Source: Micromonospora antibiotica
GTDB lineage: Bacteria; Actinomycetota; Actinomycetes; Mycobacteriales; Micromonosporaceae
Direction: 5' to 3'
Assembly: GCF_017599305.1 (NCBI RefSeq)
Contig: NZ_JAGFWR010000016.1
Coordinates: 1 to 64,000, forward strand
Length of the DNA: 64,000 nt
Shown here piece by piece: positions 44,982 through 53,533 of this stretch (the stretch's first letter is position 1; each line of letters starts with the position of its first letter). Made by a program: the position numbers and the translations under genes. The notes beneath the pieces are model-generated. The model was not told the origin of the DNA, made no database searches, and saw nothing but the letters and a program-made list of their open reading frames with translations.

Positions 44982-45309
44982 GGCGGCGCAGCGCGGCCAA
45001 CGCCTCCGCCAGCAGCGCCTCCCCCTCCTCCGGGGTACGCCGCTCCTTCACGTAGGCCAGGTGGGTCTTGTAGGGCTCGGGACGGGTACGTCCGGGCGGA
45101 TTCTGGGCGTCCTGGCCGGCGGGCAGGCCGCAGCGCGGACAGTCCCAGACGGCCGGCTCCTCGGCGTCCAACGCCAACCGGATCTCGGTGGCGTGGTCGT
45201 TGCGGCACCAGTAGGTGACCGCGCGACGGGGGGCCGGCTCGTAGCGTTCGGTGGGGCGCTCCGGCGCCCCACCGATCCGGGAACCGCGGATGACGTTGCC
45301 ACTGGGCAC
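44965..45309 (-). CDS. rbpA: RNA polymerase-binding protein RbpA
   Basis: 114 aa. RbpA binds group I sigma factors and RNA polymerase and stabilises open promoter complexes. The zinc ligands are in VTYWCRNDHATEIRL and VWDCPRCGLPAGQD; the N-terminal tail (GNVIRGSRIGGAPERPTERY) and basic linker lead to the sigma-interaction domain (KTHLAYVKERRTPEEGEALL). The GTG at 45309 has AGGAG upstream. A hairpin CCACCGCC/GGCGGTGG sits in the leader. The final codons are part of the tandem repeat at 44849-44981. Confidence 0.93.
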   Translation of the reverse strand: MPSGNVIRGSRIGGAPERPTERYEPAPRRAVTYWCRNDHATEIRLALDAEEPAVWDCPRCGLPAGQDAQNPPGRTRPEPYKTHLAYVKERRTPEEGEALLAEALAALRRRRGRE

Positions 45310-45380
45310 ACTCGCTCCTGTCGTCGGAGGGGAACCACCGCCTGAGGCGGGCGGTGGGCGACGGTGGCGGAGAAACACAA

Positions 45381-45411
45381 CTGCGCGCGGTCCGTGACGG
45401 ACCGCGCGCAG
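45381..45411 (-). terminator. Terminator after secG
   Basis: Perfect 14-bp stem (CTGCGCGCGGTCCG and CGGACCGCGCGCAG, loop TGA on the plus strand), followed on the minus strand by the T-rich TTGTGTTT. It ends the gap-pgk-tpiA-secG transcript before rbpA. Confidence 0.88.
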
Positions 45412-45434
45412 ATTGTACGACCTGATCGTGTCGC

Positions 45435-45695
45435 TCAGGACCCGCTGTTGAGCTGGAGCCGGAGCCAGAGGCCGAGCCCGATGATGCAGGCGAACCAGAC
45501 GATGCTCACCAGGACGGTGTAGCGGTCCAGGTTCTTCTCGGCCACCGACGAGCCGGCCAGGCTGGAGCTGACCCCGCCGCCGAACATGCTCGACAGCCCG
45601 CCGCCCTTACCCCGGTGCAGCAGAATGAGCATGGTGAGCAGAACGCTCGTGATGACCAGCAACACGATCAACGTGTATGCGAACCAGATCGGCAT
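45435..45695 (-). CDS. secG: Protein translocase subunit SecG
   Basis: 86 aa, two TM helices (about 3-25 and 60-80) linked by a cytoplasmic Gly/Ser-rich loop with LLHRGKGGGLSSMFGGG, the SecG signature. It is part of the SecYEG channel. It lies 95 bp downstream of tpiA and ends in a strong T-tailed terminator. Confidence 0.95.
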   Translation of the reverse strand: MPIWFAYTLIVLLVITSVLLTMLILLHRGKGGGLSSMFGGGVSSSLAGSSVAEKNLDRYTVLVSIVWFACIIGLGLWLRLQLNSGS

Positions 45696-45790
45696 GGCTG
45701 GGGTCAGTCCTCTCGTTACGATCCTCGCCCGGACAGATCGGGCACGGCGGCACCGACCGGTGGACGGGCGGAGTCAAGAATAGCGAGCGA

Positions 45791-46582
45791 TCAGCGACCC
45801 GTGTGCTCCGGGAAGCGGCAGATCTTCGCGAACTCCTCGGCGTCCAGGCTGGCCCCGCCCACGAGCGCCCCGTCCACGTCCGGCTGGGACATGATCGACG
45901 CGACGTTGGACGACTTCACCGAGCCGCCGTAGAGGATCCGGACCTGGTCCGCGGTGCCCTGGTCGTAGGTCTCGACCAGCCGCTTGCGGACCTCCCCGCA
46001 GACCTCCTGGGCGTCCTCGGGGGTGGCCGTCTTGCCGGTGCCGATCGCCCAGACCGGCTCGTAGGCCACCACGACCTTGGTGACCTGCTCGGCGGTGAGC
46101 CCCTTCAGGGCGCCGTCGAGCTGGTCGCAGCAGTGCGGCACGTGCCGCAGCTGCTCGCGGATCTCCAGGCCCTCACCGATGCAGAGGATCGGGGTGAGCC
46201 CGTTGGCCAGCGCGGCGGCCACCTTGGCGTTGACGATCGCGTCGTCCTCGTAGTGGTACTGCCGCCGCTCCGAGTGCCCGACCGCCACGTAGGTGCAGCC
46301 CAGCTTGGCCAGCATCGCCCCGGAGATGTCCCCGGTGTACGCGCCGGACTGGTACGGCGAGAGGTCCTGCCCGCCGTAGCCGATGAGCAGCTTGTCGCCG
46401 TCCACCGCGGTCTGCACGGTGCGCAGGTCGGTGAAGGGCGGCAGGACCACCGTCTCGACGGCGGTGAGCTGCTGCTCGGTGAGGCTCGCGGCCAGCTTCT
46501 GCACCAGCAGGTTGGCCTCAAGGTGGTTGAGGTTCATCTTCCAGTTGCCGGCCATCAGCGGCCGGCGGGTGACGCTCGCCAT
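45791..46582 (-). CDS. tpiA: Triosephosphate isomerase
   Basis: 263 aa TIM barrel. MAGNWKMNLNHLEA (Asn/Lys), the electrophilic histidine in VAVGHSERRQYHYE and the catalytic glutamate loop VVAYEPVWAIGTGKTATPED are intact, ending with YGGSVKSSNVASIM. It interconverts glyceraldehyde-3-phosphate and dihydroxyacetone phosphate. The ATG overlaps the pgk stop by one base (TGATG). Confidence 0.98.
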   Translation of the reverse strand: MASVTRRPLMAGNWKMNLNHLEANLLVQKLAASLTEQQLTAVETVVLPPFTDLRTVQTAVDGDKLLIGYGGQDLSPYQSGAYTGDISGAMLAKLGCTYVAVGHSERRQYHYEDDAIVNAKVAAALANGLTPILCIGEGLEIREQLRHVPHCCDQLDGALKGLTAEQVTKVVVAYEPVWAIGTGKTATPEDAQEVCGEVRKRLVETYDQGTADQVRILYGGSVKSSNVASIMSQPDVDGALVGGASLDAEEFAKICRFPEHTGR

Positions 46583-47781
46583 CAGTTCTCCAGGGCCGCG
46601 ATGCCGGGGAGGGTCTTGCCCTCCAGGTATTCCAGGGAAGCGCCGCCACCCGTGGAGATGTGCCCGAACGACGACTCGTCCAGCCCAAGGGCCCGTACGG
46701 CCGCCGCCGAGTCACCGCCACCGACCACGGTGAACGCGTCGGTCTTGGTGATCGCCTCGGCGACACCCCGGGTGCCGTTGGCGAAGGCCGGCATCTCGAA
46801 CACGCCCATCGGGCCGTTCCAGAAGACCGTCTTGGCCTGCGACAGGGCGGCGGTGAAACCGGCCACCGTCTCCGGGCCGATGTCCAGACCGAGCCGGTGG
46901 CTGGGGATGCCGTCGGCCGGCACCGTGTCGTGCGCGGCGTCCGGGGCGAAGGCGTCGGCCGCCACCACGTCGACCGGGAGCAGGATCTTGCCCTCGGCGC
47001 GGGCCAGGAGGTTGCCGCAGGTCTCGACCATCTCCTGCTCCAGCAGCGAGGTGCCCACCTCGTGGCCCTGGGCCTTGAGGAAGGTGAAGCACATCCCCCC
47101 ACCGATGAGCAGCCGGTCGACCTTCGGCAGCAGCGCCTCGATCACGGCCAGCTTGTCGGAGACCTTGGAACCGCCGAGCACCACCACGTACGGGCGCTCC
47201 GGCTCGCCGGCCAGCCGGGACAGCACCTCCACCTCACGCAGCACCAGCCGACCCGCGACGTGCGGCAACCGGGCCGGTACGTCGTGGACGCTGGCGTGCT
47301 TGCGGTGCACCGCGCCGAACGCGTCGTCCACGTACGCCTCGCCGAAGGCGGCGAGCTGGTCGGCGAAGGCCCCCCGCTCGGTGTCGTCCTTGCTGGTCTC
47401 CCCCTTGTTGAAACGGAGGTTCTCCAGCAGGGCCACCTGGCCGTCGGCCAGCGCGTCCACGGTGGTGCGGGCGGACGCGCCGACGGTGTCGGTGGCGAAG
47501 TGCACAGGCGCGTCGAGCAGCTCACCGAGCCGCCCGGCGACCGGGCGGAGGCTGTACTGCGGGTCCGGGGCACCCTTCGGGCGACCCAGGTGCGAGCAGA
47601 CCACGACCTTCGCCCCGGCCTGCACGAGCGCGCCCAGGGTGGGCAGGACGGCCCGGATCCGGCCGTCGTCGGTGATCTCCCCGGTCTGCTTGTCGAGTGG
47701 GACGTTCAGGTCGGCGCGCACCAGCACGCGCCGACCTGACACCCCCTCGGCGAGCAGGTCGTCGAGGTTGCGGATGCTCAC
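46582..47781 (-). CDS. pgk: Phosphoglycerate kinase
   Basis: 399 aa. VLVRADLNVPLDKQTGEI and the substrate arginine region HLGRPKGAPDPQYSL mark the N-domain; VVLGGSKVSDKLAV, NGPMGVFEMPAF and the nucleotide loop VVGGGDSAAAVR mark the C-domain. It transfers phosphate from 1,3-bisphosphoglycerate to ADP. GTG start, 52 bp after gap; translationally coupled to tpiA. Confidence 0.98.
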   Translation of the reverse strand: MSIRNLDDLLAEGVSGRRVLVRADLNVPLDKQTGEITDDGRIRAVLPTLGALVQAGAKVVVCSHLGRPKGAPDPQYSLRPVAGRLGELLDAPVHFATDTVGASARTTVDALADGQVALLENLRFNKGETSKDDTERGAFADQLAAFGEAYVDDAFGAVHRKHASVHDVPARLPHVAGRLVLREVEVLSRLAGEPERPYVVVLGGSKVSDKLAVIEALLPKVDRLLIGGGMCFTFLKAQGHEVGTSLLEQEMVETCGNLLARAEGKILLPVDVVAADAFAPDAAHDTVPADGIPSHRLGLDIGPETVAGFTAALSQAKTVFWNGPMGVFEMPAFANGTRGVAEAITKTDAFTVVGGGDSAAAVRALGLDESSFGHISTGGGASLEYLEGKTLPGIAALEN

Positions 47782-47833
47782 AGAGCTAACTCTCCGTTCG
47801 TGACTGCGGGGCTCGCAAGCTCACTCCTCGCAC

Positions 47834-48838
<1,005 letters not shown>

Positions 48839-49176
48839 AGGTCCCATCTCCTCGCGTTCTGGTCCGCCGACGTCAGAACGGGCCGGCGGAGGTGTGTGCG
48901 CCGGCCGGTGAGCCGGCCGTTGACGATTCGTCTCGGCCACCCCGCCACGGTCTGGGAGGACCTGACCGCCTGAGGCGGCGTGCACGGCGAGGAGTGCCTG
49001 TGCCGGCCCCCTTGCCGTACCTGACGACCCTATCCGAGCGTGCCCCGCCGTGCTGCGGCGGGTGGTGACCCCGTCGGGTCGACGGCACGGCACGCCCCAC
49101 CCACCCGACCCGGGGCACGTCACGCCCGCCGGCCCGTGCCTCGCACGCGCCCGCGGGATGGCGGCCCACCGTCCTA
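48839..49176. other. Intergenic region between whiA and gap (gap promoter region)
   Basis: 338 bp without a supportable gene. On the minus strand a -10-like TAGGGT lies in the segment around 49028-49036, implying a long (about 190 nt) untranslated leader for gap. The leader contains the small palindrome CCGCCTGAGGCGG (48968-48980), also seen in the rbpA leader (45339-45351). No terminator for whiA is obvious. Confidence 0.5.
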
Positions 49177-50157
49177 TCAGACCACGAGCATGTCCGGCGT
49201 GACTGCCGCTTCGGTATCCGGGATGCCCAGGTCACGGGCCCGCTTGTCGGCCAACGCCAGCAGCCGGCGGATCCGCCCGGCGATCGCGTCCTTGGTCAAC
49301 GGCGGGTCGGCCAGCGCGCCCAACTCCTCCAGCGACGCCTGCCGGTGCTCCAGCCGCAGCTGACCGGCCGAGGTGAGATGGTTCGGCGCGTCGTCGGCGA
49401 GGATCTCCAGTGCCCGGGTGACCCGGGCCGCGGCGGCCACCGCCGCCCGCGCCGAGCGGCGCAGGTTGGCGTCGTCGAAGTTCGCCAACCGGTTGGCCGT
49501 GGCCCGCACCTCCCGGCGTACCCGACGCTCCTCCCAGGCCAACACGCTGGAGTGCGCGCCGACCCGGGTGAGTAGCGCGGCGATCGCGTCACCGTCCTTG
49601 ACCACCACCCGGTCCACCCCGCGCACCTCCCGGTTCTTGGCGGTGATGCCGATCCGGCGGGCCGCCCCCACCAGGGCCAACGCGGACTCCGGCCCCGGAC
49701 AGGTGATCTCCAACGCACTGGAGCGGCCCGGCTCGGTCAACGAGCCGTGCGCCATGAACGCGCCCCGCCAGGCCGCCACCGCGCAGCAGACGTTCGCCGC
49801 CACCACGTGCGGCGGCAGGCCGCGTACGGGCCGGCCCCGGACGTCGAGCAGGCCGGTCTGCCGGGCCAGCGCCTCGCCGTCCTTGACCACCCGGACGATG
49901 AAGTGGCTGCCCTTGCGCAGCCCACCGGAGGCGAGCACGTGGATCTCGCTGGGATAGCCGTAGACCTCGGCGATCTCCCGGCGCAGCCGGCGGGCCACCG
50001 CCCCGGTGTCCAGCTCCGCCTCCACCACCACCCGACCGGAGACGATGTGCAGCCCACCGGCGAAGCGCAGCAGCGCCGCCATCTCCGCCCGCCGGCAGCA
50101 GGGCTTGGGCACGTCGACCCGGCTCAGCTCGTCCTTGACCGCAGCCGTCATCGCCAT
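49177..50157 (-). CDS. whiA: Sporulation/cell-division regulator WhiA
   Basis: 326 aa. WhiA combines an N-terminal LAGLIDADG-like domain with a C-terminal helix-turn-helix and controls sporulation septation with WhiB in filamentous actinobacteria. VKDELSRVDVPKPCCRRAEMAALLRFAGG and the HTH region LEELGALADPPLTKDAIAGRIRRLLALAD are typical. The ATG at 50157 has GAGGGGG six bases upstream; a second ATG two codons later is possible. It is the last gene of rapZ-yvcK-whiA, 54 bp after yvcK. Confidence 0.96.
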   Translation of the reverse strand: MAMTAAVKDELSRVDVPKPCCRRAEMAALLRFAGGLHIVSGRVVVEAELDTGAVARRLRREIAEVYGYPSEIHVLASGGLRKGSHFIVRVVKDGEALARQTGLLDVRGRPVRGLPPHVVAANVCCAVAAWRGAFMAHGSLTEPGRSSALEITCPGPESALALVGAARRIGITAKNREVRGVDRVVVKDGDAIAALLTRVGAHSSVLAWEERRVRREVRATANRLANFDDANLRRSARAAVAAAARVTRALEILADDAPNHLTSAGQLRLEHRQASLEELGALADPPLTKDAIAGRIRRLLALADKRARDLGIPDTEAAVTPDMLVV

Positions 50158-50211
50158 TGTGCGCCCCCTCACGGACCGGTACCGGCGTGTCGCCGGTGAT
50201 TACGTACGTGC

Positions 50212-51174
50212 TTAACGATCGACGCCCAGGACAGGCACCAGTGCGGCAGCCAGGGCGGCCGGATCGTGACGGGGCGTGCCGTCGTCGACGGCGACCGGGG
50301 CGAGGACCAACCGGGCACCAAGCGATTCTGCCGCACGCCCGACCGGTTCGGGGTCACCCACCGCCTTGGAGTCGGCCACCACGTAGTCGACGGTGAGCTG
50401 CGGAAGGTACCAACGCAGGGCGGCCAGGTGGTCGGCCACCGAGAGACCCAGGGTCTCCTTCTCGGCGGCCAGGTTGAGGGTGACCAGCCGCCGGGCCGGG
50501 CTGGCCACGATCGCCTCGGCCAGCCCCGGCACCAGCAGGTGCGGCAGCACGCTGGTGTACCAGCTGCCCGGTCCGAAGATCAACCAGTCGGCGTCGCCGA
50601 TCGCGGCCACCGCCTCCGCGCAGGCCACCGGGGCGTCCGGGGTGATCCGCAGCGCCTGCACCGTGCCGGTGGTCACCGCCACCTGGTGCTGGCCGCGCAC
50701 CGTGCGTACCTCGTCGGGGTGGGCCGGGTCGAGGCCACGGACCCGGGCCTCGATGTCCACCGGCTGGGCGGACATCGGCAGCACCCGGCCGACCGCGCCG
50801 AGCATCGCGCCGGCGTGCGCCAGCGCGGCGACCGGGTCGCCGAGCTGTTCCATCAGGCCGCAGAGCACCAGGTTGCCCACCGCGTGACCGGCCAGCCCGT
50901 CCCGGGTCTCCCCGGCGAACCGGTGCTGGAACAGCCCGGCGCTACGCCGGGTGGCCGGATGGTCCCCGGCCAACGCGACCAGGGCCTGCCGCAGGTCGCC
51001 CGGGGGCAGGCCGCCGCGTTCGGCCCGGAGCCGGCCACTGGAACCGCCGTCGTCGCCGACGGTGACCACGGCGGTGATGTCCAGGTCCAACTCCCCGGCG
51101 CAGTGCCGCAGCGCCCGCAGCGAGGCGGACAGTCCGTGCCCCCCGCCGAAGGCGACCACCGACCGCACCGTCAC
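50212..51174 (-). CDS. yvcK: YvcK/CofD-like family protein
   Basis: 320 aa. VVAFGGGHGLSASLRALR and the TVGDDGGSSGRLRAE motif define the YvcK (gluconeogenesis factor) branch of the CofD fold, which in other Gram-positives binds UDP-sugars and affects cell-wall precursor flow. LIFGPGSWYTSVLPHLLVPGLAEAI is also characteristic. The GTG start overlaps the rapZ stop by 4 bp (GTGA), so the two are translationally coupled. Confidence 0.94.
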   Translation of the reverse strand: MTVRSVVAFGGGHGLSASLRALRHCAGELDLDITAVVTVGDDGGSSGRLRAERGGLPPGDLRQALVALAGDHPATRRSAGLFQHRFAGETRDGLAGHAVGNLVLCGLMEQLGDPVAALAHAGAMLGAVGRVLPMSAQPVDIEARVRGLDPAHPDEVRTVRGQHQVAVTTGTVQALRITPDAPVACAEAVAAIGDADWLIFGPGSWYTSVLPHLLVPGLAEAIVASPARRLVTLNLAAEKETLGLSVADHLAALRWYLPQLTVDYVVADSKAVGDPEPVGRAAESLGARLVLAPVAVDDGTPRHDPAALAAALVPVLGVDR

Positions 51175-52082
51175 TCCCGCCCCAGGTCCCGGTGCTGCGC
51201 ATTGGCGGCCAGCCCCGACTGTCGCAGCCGCTCGGCCAGTTCCTCGGCGATCGCCACGCTGCGGTGCTTGCCGCCGGTGCAGCCCACGGCCACCGTCAGG
51301 TAACGCTTGCCTTCCCGCTCGAAACCGGCGGTGGTGGCGTTGACCAGCTCGGCGTACGAGGCGACGAAGGCGTCCGCGCCCTCCTGACCGAGCACGTACG
51401 CGCTGACCGCCGCCTCCCGACCGGTGTGCTCCCGCAGCTCCGGCACCCAGTACGGATTCGGCAGGAACCGGGCGTCGAGCACGAAATCGGCGTCCGGCGG
51501 CAGGCCGTACTTGAAGCCGAACGAGAGCACGGTGAGCCGCAACCGCCGGGCGTCCTCCCCGCCGAACAGCTCCTCGACCCGACGGCGGAGCTGGTTGACG
51601 TTGAGGTGGCTGGTGTCGATGATCACATCGGCCTGGTCCCGGGCCTCCTCCAGCAGGGCCCGCTCGACGGCGATCCCGTCGGCCAACCGCCCCTCACCCT
51701 GCAACGGGTGCGACCGGCGCACGCTCTCGAACCGCCGGATCAGCACCTCGTCGTCGGCGTCGACGAAGACCACCCGGGGCGAGAAGCCACGCTCCTTCAG
51801 CTCCCGGATCGCCCCGGCCAGGTCGGTGGAGAACGCCCGCGACCGCACGTCCAGCACCATCGCGGTACGCCGGGCCGCCCCGCCGGCCTTCATCGCCAGC
51901 TCGGCCATGTCCAGCATCAGCGCCTGCGGCAGGTTGTCCACCACGTAGTAGCCGACGTTCTCCAGGGCGCGCGCCACCGTGCTGCGGCCACCGCCGGACA
52001 GGCCGGTGACCACCACCAGCGTGGTGTCCGACTCCGCCGTGCCGCCCTCGACGTGCCCGCCGGTTGTCCGCGCCTCGCCCAT
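51171..52082 (-). CDS. rapZ: RapZ-family nucleotide-binding protein (YvcJ-like)
   Basis: 303 aa. The P-loop is VVTGLSGGGRSTVARALE, with Arg in place of the usual Lys, a substitution I also associate with actinobacterial homologues. LENVGYYVVDNLPQ, FVDADDEVLIRRFESVRRSHPL and the C-terminal AVGCTGGKHRSVAIAEELAERL are family hallmarks. RapZ controls amino-sugar metabolism in enterobacteria; in actinobacteria the role is unclear. A -10-like TAGAGT (minus strand, about 52149-52154) lies 70 bp upstream of the ATG. Confidence 0.94.
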   Translation of the reverse strand: MGEARTTGGHVEGGTAESDTTLVVVTGLSGGGRSTVARALENVGYYVVDNLPQALMLDMAELAMKAGGAARRTAMVLDVRSRAFSTDLAGAIRELKERGFSPRVVFVDADDEVLIRRFESVRRSHPLQGEGRLADGIAVERALLEEARDQADVIIDTSHLNVNQLRRRVEELFGGEDARRLRLTVLSFGFKYGLPPDADFVLDARFLPNPYWVPELREHTGREAAVSAYVLGQEGADAFVASYAELVNATTAGFEREGKRYLTVAVGCTGGKHRSVAIAEELAERLRQSGLAANAQHRDLGRE

Positions 52083-52420
52083 TCCACCACTCCCGGTTCC
52101 GTGGCGGCGAGCCCCGATGGGTCCCGTACCGCACAGGGTCAGTCGACGACTCTATCCCGGTGGGCGGCGTCGATCCCGGCACGCCCGACGGCGGGTCGCC
52201 CGGTGGCCGGTCGCCCGGTGCGGTGCGGCCAGTGACGGGGGGACCCGGTGCGGGGTGTCCGGCGGGGGCGGCCAGCAGCGGGTGCCGCAGGGCCGTCCGG
52301 CGGGTCGCCCCCAGCAGTACGGAGCGCGACCGTGGCGCGGTGCGCTCGCGGCCCGGCGGGGTCAGCCGGGCGGTCGACCGGCGCGGGGTCGGCCCAGCGT
52401 TCGACCGGCGGGGTGGCCCC

Positions 52421-52592
52421 GGCGTCCGACCGGCGCGAGGTCGCCCGGCGGGGTCGGCGCGGCGTCCGACCGGCGCGAGGTCGCCCGGCGGGGTCGGCGC
52501 GGCGTCCGACCGGCGCGAGGTCGCCCGGCGGGGTCGGCGCGGCGTCCGACCGGCGAGGTCGCCCGGCGGGGTCGGCGCGGCGTTCGACCGGC
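52421..52592. repeat. 40-bp tandem repeat array
   Basis: Three identical 40-bp copies (52421, 52461, 52501), a 38-bp copy (52541) and a partial copy (52579), each starting GGCGTCCGACCGGCGCGAGG. More degenerate units reach back to about 52350. The rest of 52083-52667 holds the rapZ upstream region and no supportable gene. The 40-bp unit changes frame each copy, so it is non-coding. Confidence 0.92.
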
Positions 52593-52667
52593 ACCCGGAG
52601 CATTGCCTGGCGCTCGACGGAAGAAGTGTCACCACCTCCGCACCGCGACGGTGGCGGCACGATCGTC

Positions 52668-53171
52668 CTAGTCGCCGTCCAGTTCGACGGCGGTGCGGGG
52701 CGCGGGCTGGCCGGCCTGCGCCCGTAGCGCGCCCTCCCACACCGGGTCCGTGGCCGCCCACTCGGCGACCAGCGCTGCCAGCCGGCGCGCGGGCAGCCCA
52801 CGCGCGAGTACGGTCAGCTCCGCGACCCGGGGGTCGACCGCCGGGTCCGACTGCGGGGTGGCCGTCGACGACCACGCGAAGCCCTCGGCCAGGGCGGCGG
52901 CGGTGAGGGCCACCGCGTGCGCACACAGGTCGGTCTCGGCGGTGCAGTCGGTCTCTGCGGTGCAGTCGCACTCGGCGGTGAAGCCGTCCGCCGTGACCCC
53001 CACCCAGACCTCGTACGGCGGCCGACCCACCTCGTGGACCACCCCGGATGCTCCGCCGCCGACCGGGAGGACCTCCGTCGGTTGGCCGGAGGCCGTCAGC
53101 CTGTCCGCCGCTGCGCAGACCTCGGCCCCGGCCGCGTCCCGGAGTGCGTCGATATCGATGCGTACCGCCAT
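52668..53171 (-). CDS. Small SWIM-type zinc finger protein
   Basis: 167 aa. The zinc site reads FTAECDCTAETDCTAETDLCAHAVAL, i.e. C-x-C then C-x-H of the SWIM type, with an internal duplication of CTAETD between the ligands that lengthens the loop. The surrounding strands (YEVWVGVTADG) and following helix (AVALTAAALAEGFAW) suit the SWIM fold. SWIM domains bind DNA or proteins; the role here is unknown. The ATG at 53171 fits; sequence upstream is unlike the family. It is divergent from recQ. Confidence 0.75.
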   Translation of the reverse strand: MAVRIDIDALRDAAGAEVCAAADRLTASGQPTEVLPVGGGASGVVHEVGRPPYEVWVGVTADGFTAECDCTAETDCTAETDLCAHAVALTAAALAEGFAWSSTATPQSDPAVDPRVAELTVLARGLPARRLAALVAEWAATDPVWEGALRAQAGQPAPRTAVELDGD

Positions 53172-53533
53172 CCGGCCATCCAACCGCACGGAGGCGGGAC
53201 CCTCGACAGCAGGTCGGCGACCCCTGCGGGATCGACCGCGCAGGCGGTACCGCAGGCCACCGGGGAACGACCCCGCCGAAGTGGGGCACCGGCCCGCCCG
53301 GGCCGTTGGAGTCCCGCACCGCCAACCCATCGGACAACCCGGCCACCCCGACACAGTTCGAGCCGCTCGCGCTGCCCCGGCTGAGAAGGTGCCCGTCCCG
53401 CCGGCCGGACCCCCGCCGGCTCCGGCGAGGGCACCGACGGGGACGAGCAGTGCCGCCGGAAGCGGTGCGGGTCGGGGCGGGTCCGGGGGGCGTCGTGGAC
53501 GGCGGTGTCGGGGCCGGCTCGTAGACTCCCCGG
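53172..53533. other. Divergent intergenic region between the SWIM gene and recQ
   Basis: 362 bp with no supportable gene. It must contain both promoters. On the plus strand TAGACT (53522-53527) lies 6 bp before the recQ ATG and there is no ribosome-binding site, suggesting a leaderless recQ transcript. No repeats or strong hairpins are seen. Confidence 0.5.

Noticed and set aside
45339..45351. CCGCCTGAGGCGG shared by the rbpA and gap leaders (also 48968-48980) as a common regulatory element
   Set aside because: It is a short perfect palindrome in very GC-rich DNA and two copies could arise by chance. Noted only in the feature text.
52350..52592. CRISPR-like array
   Set aside because: Repeats are directly adjacent with no unique spacers, the units are GC-rich and non-palindromic, and no cas genes are nearby. 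It is a minisatellite.
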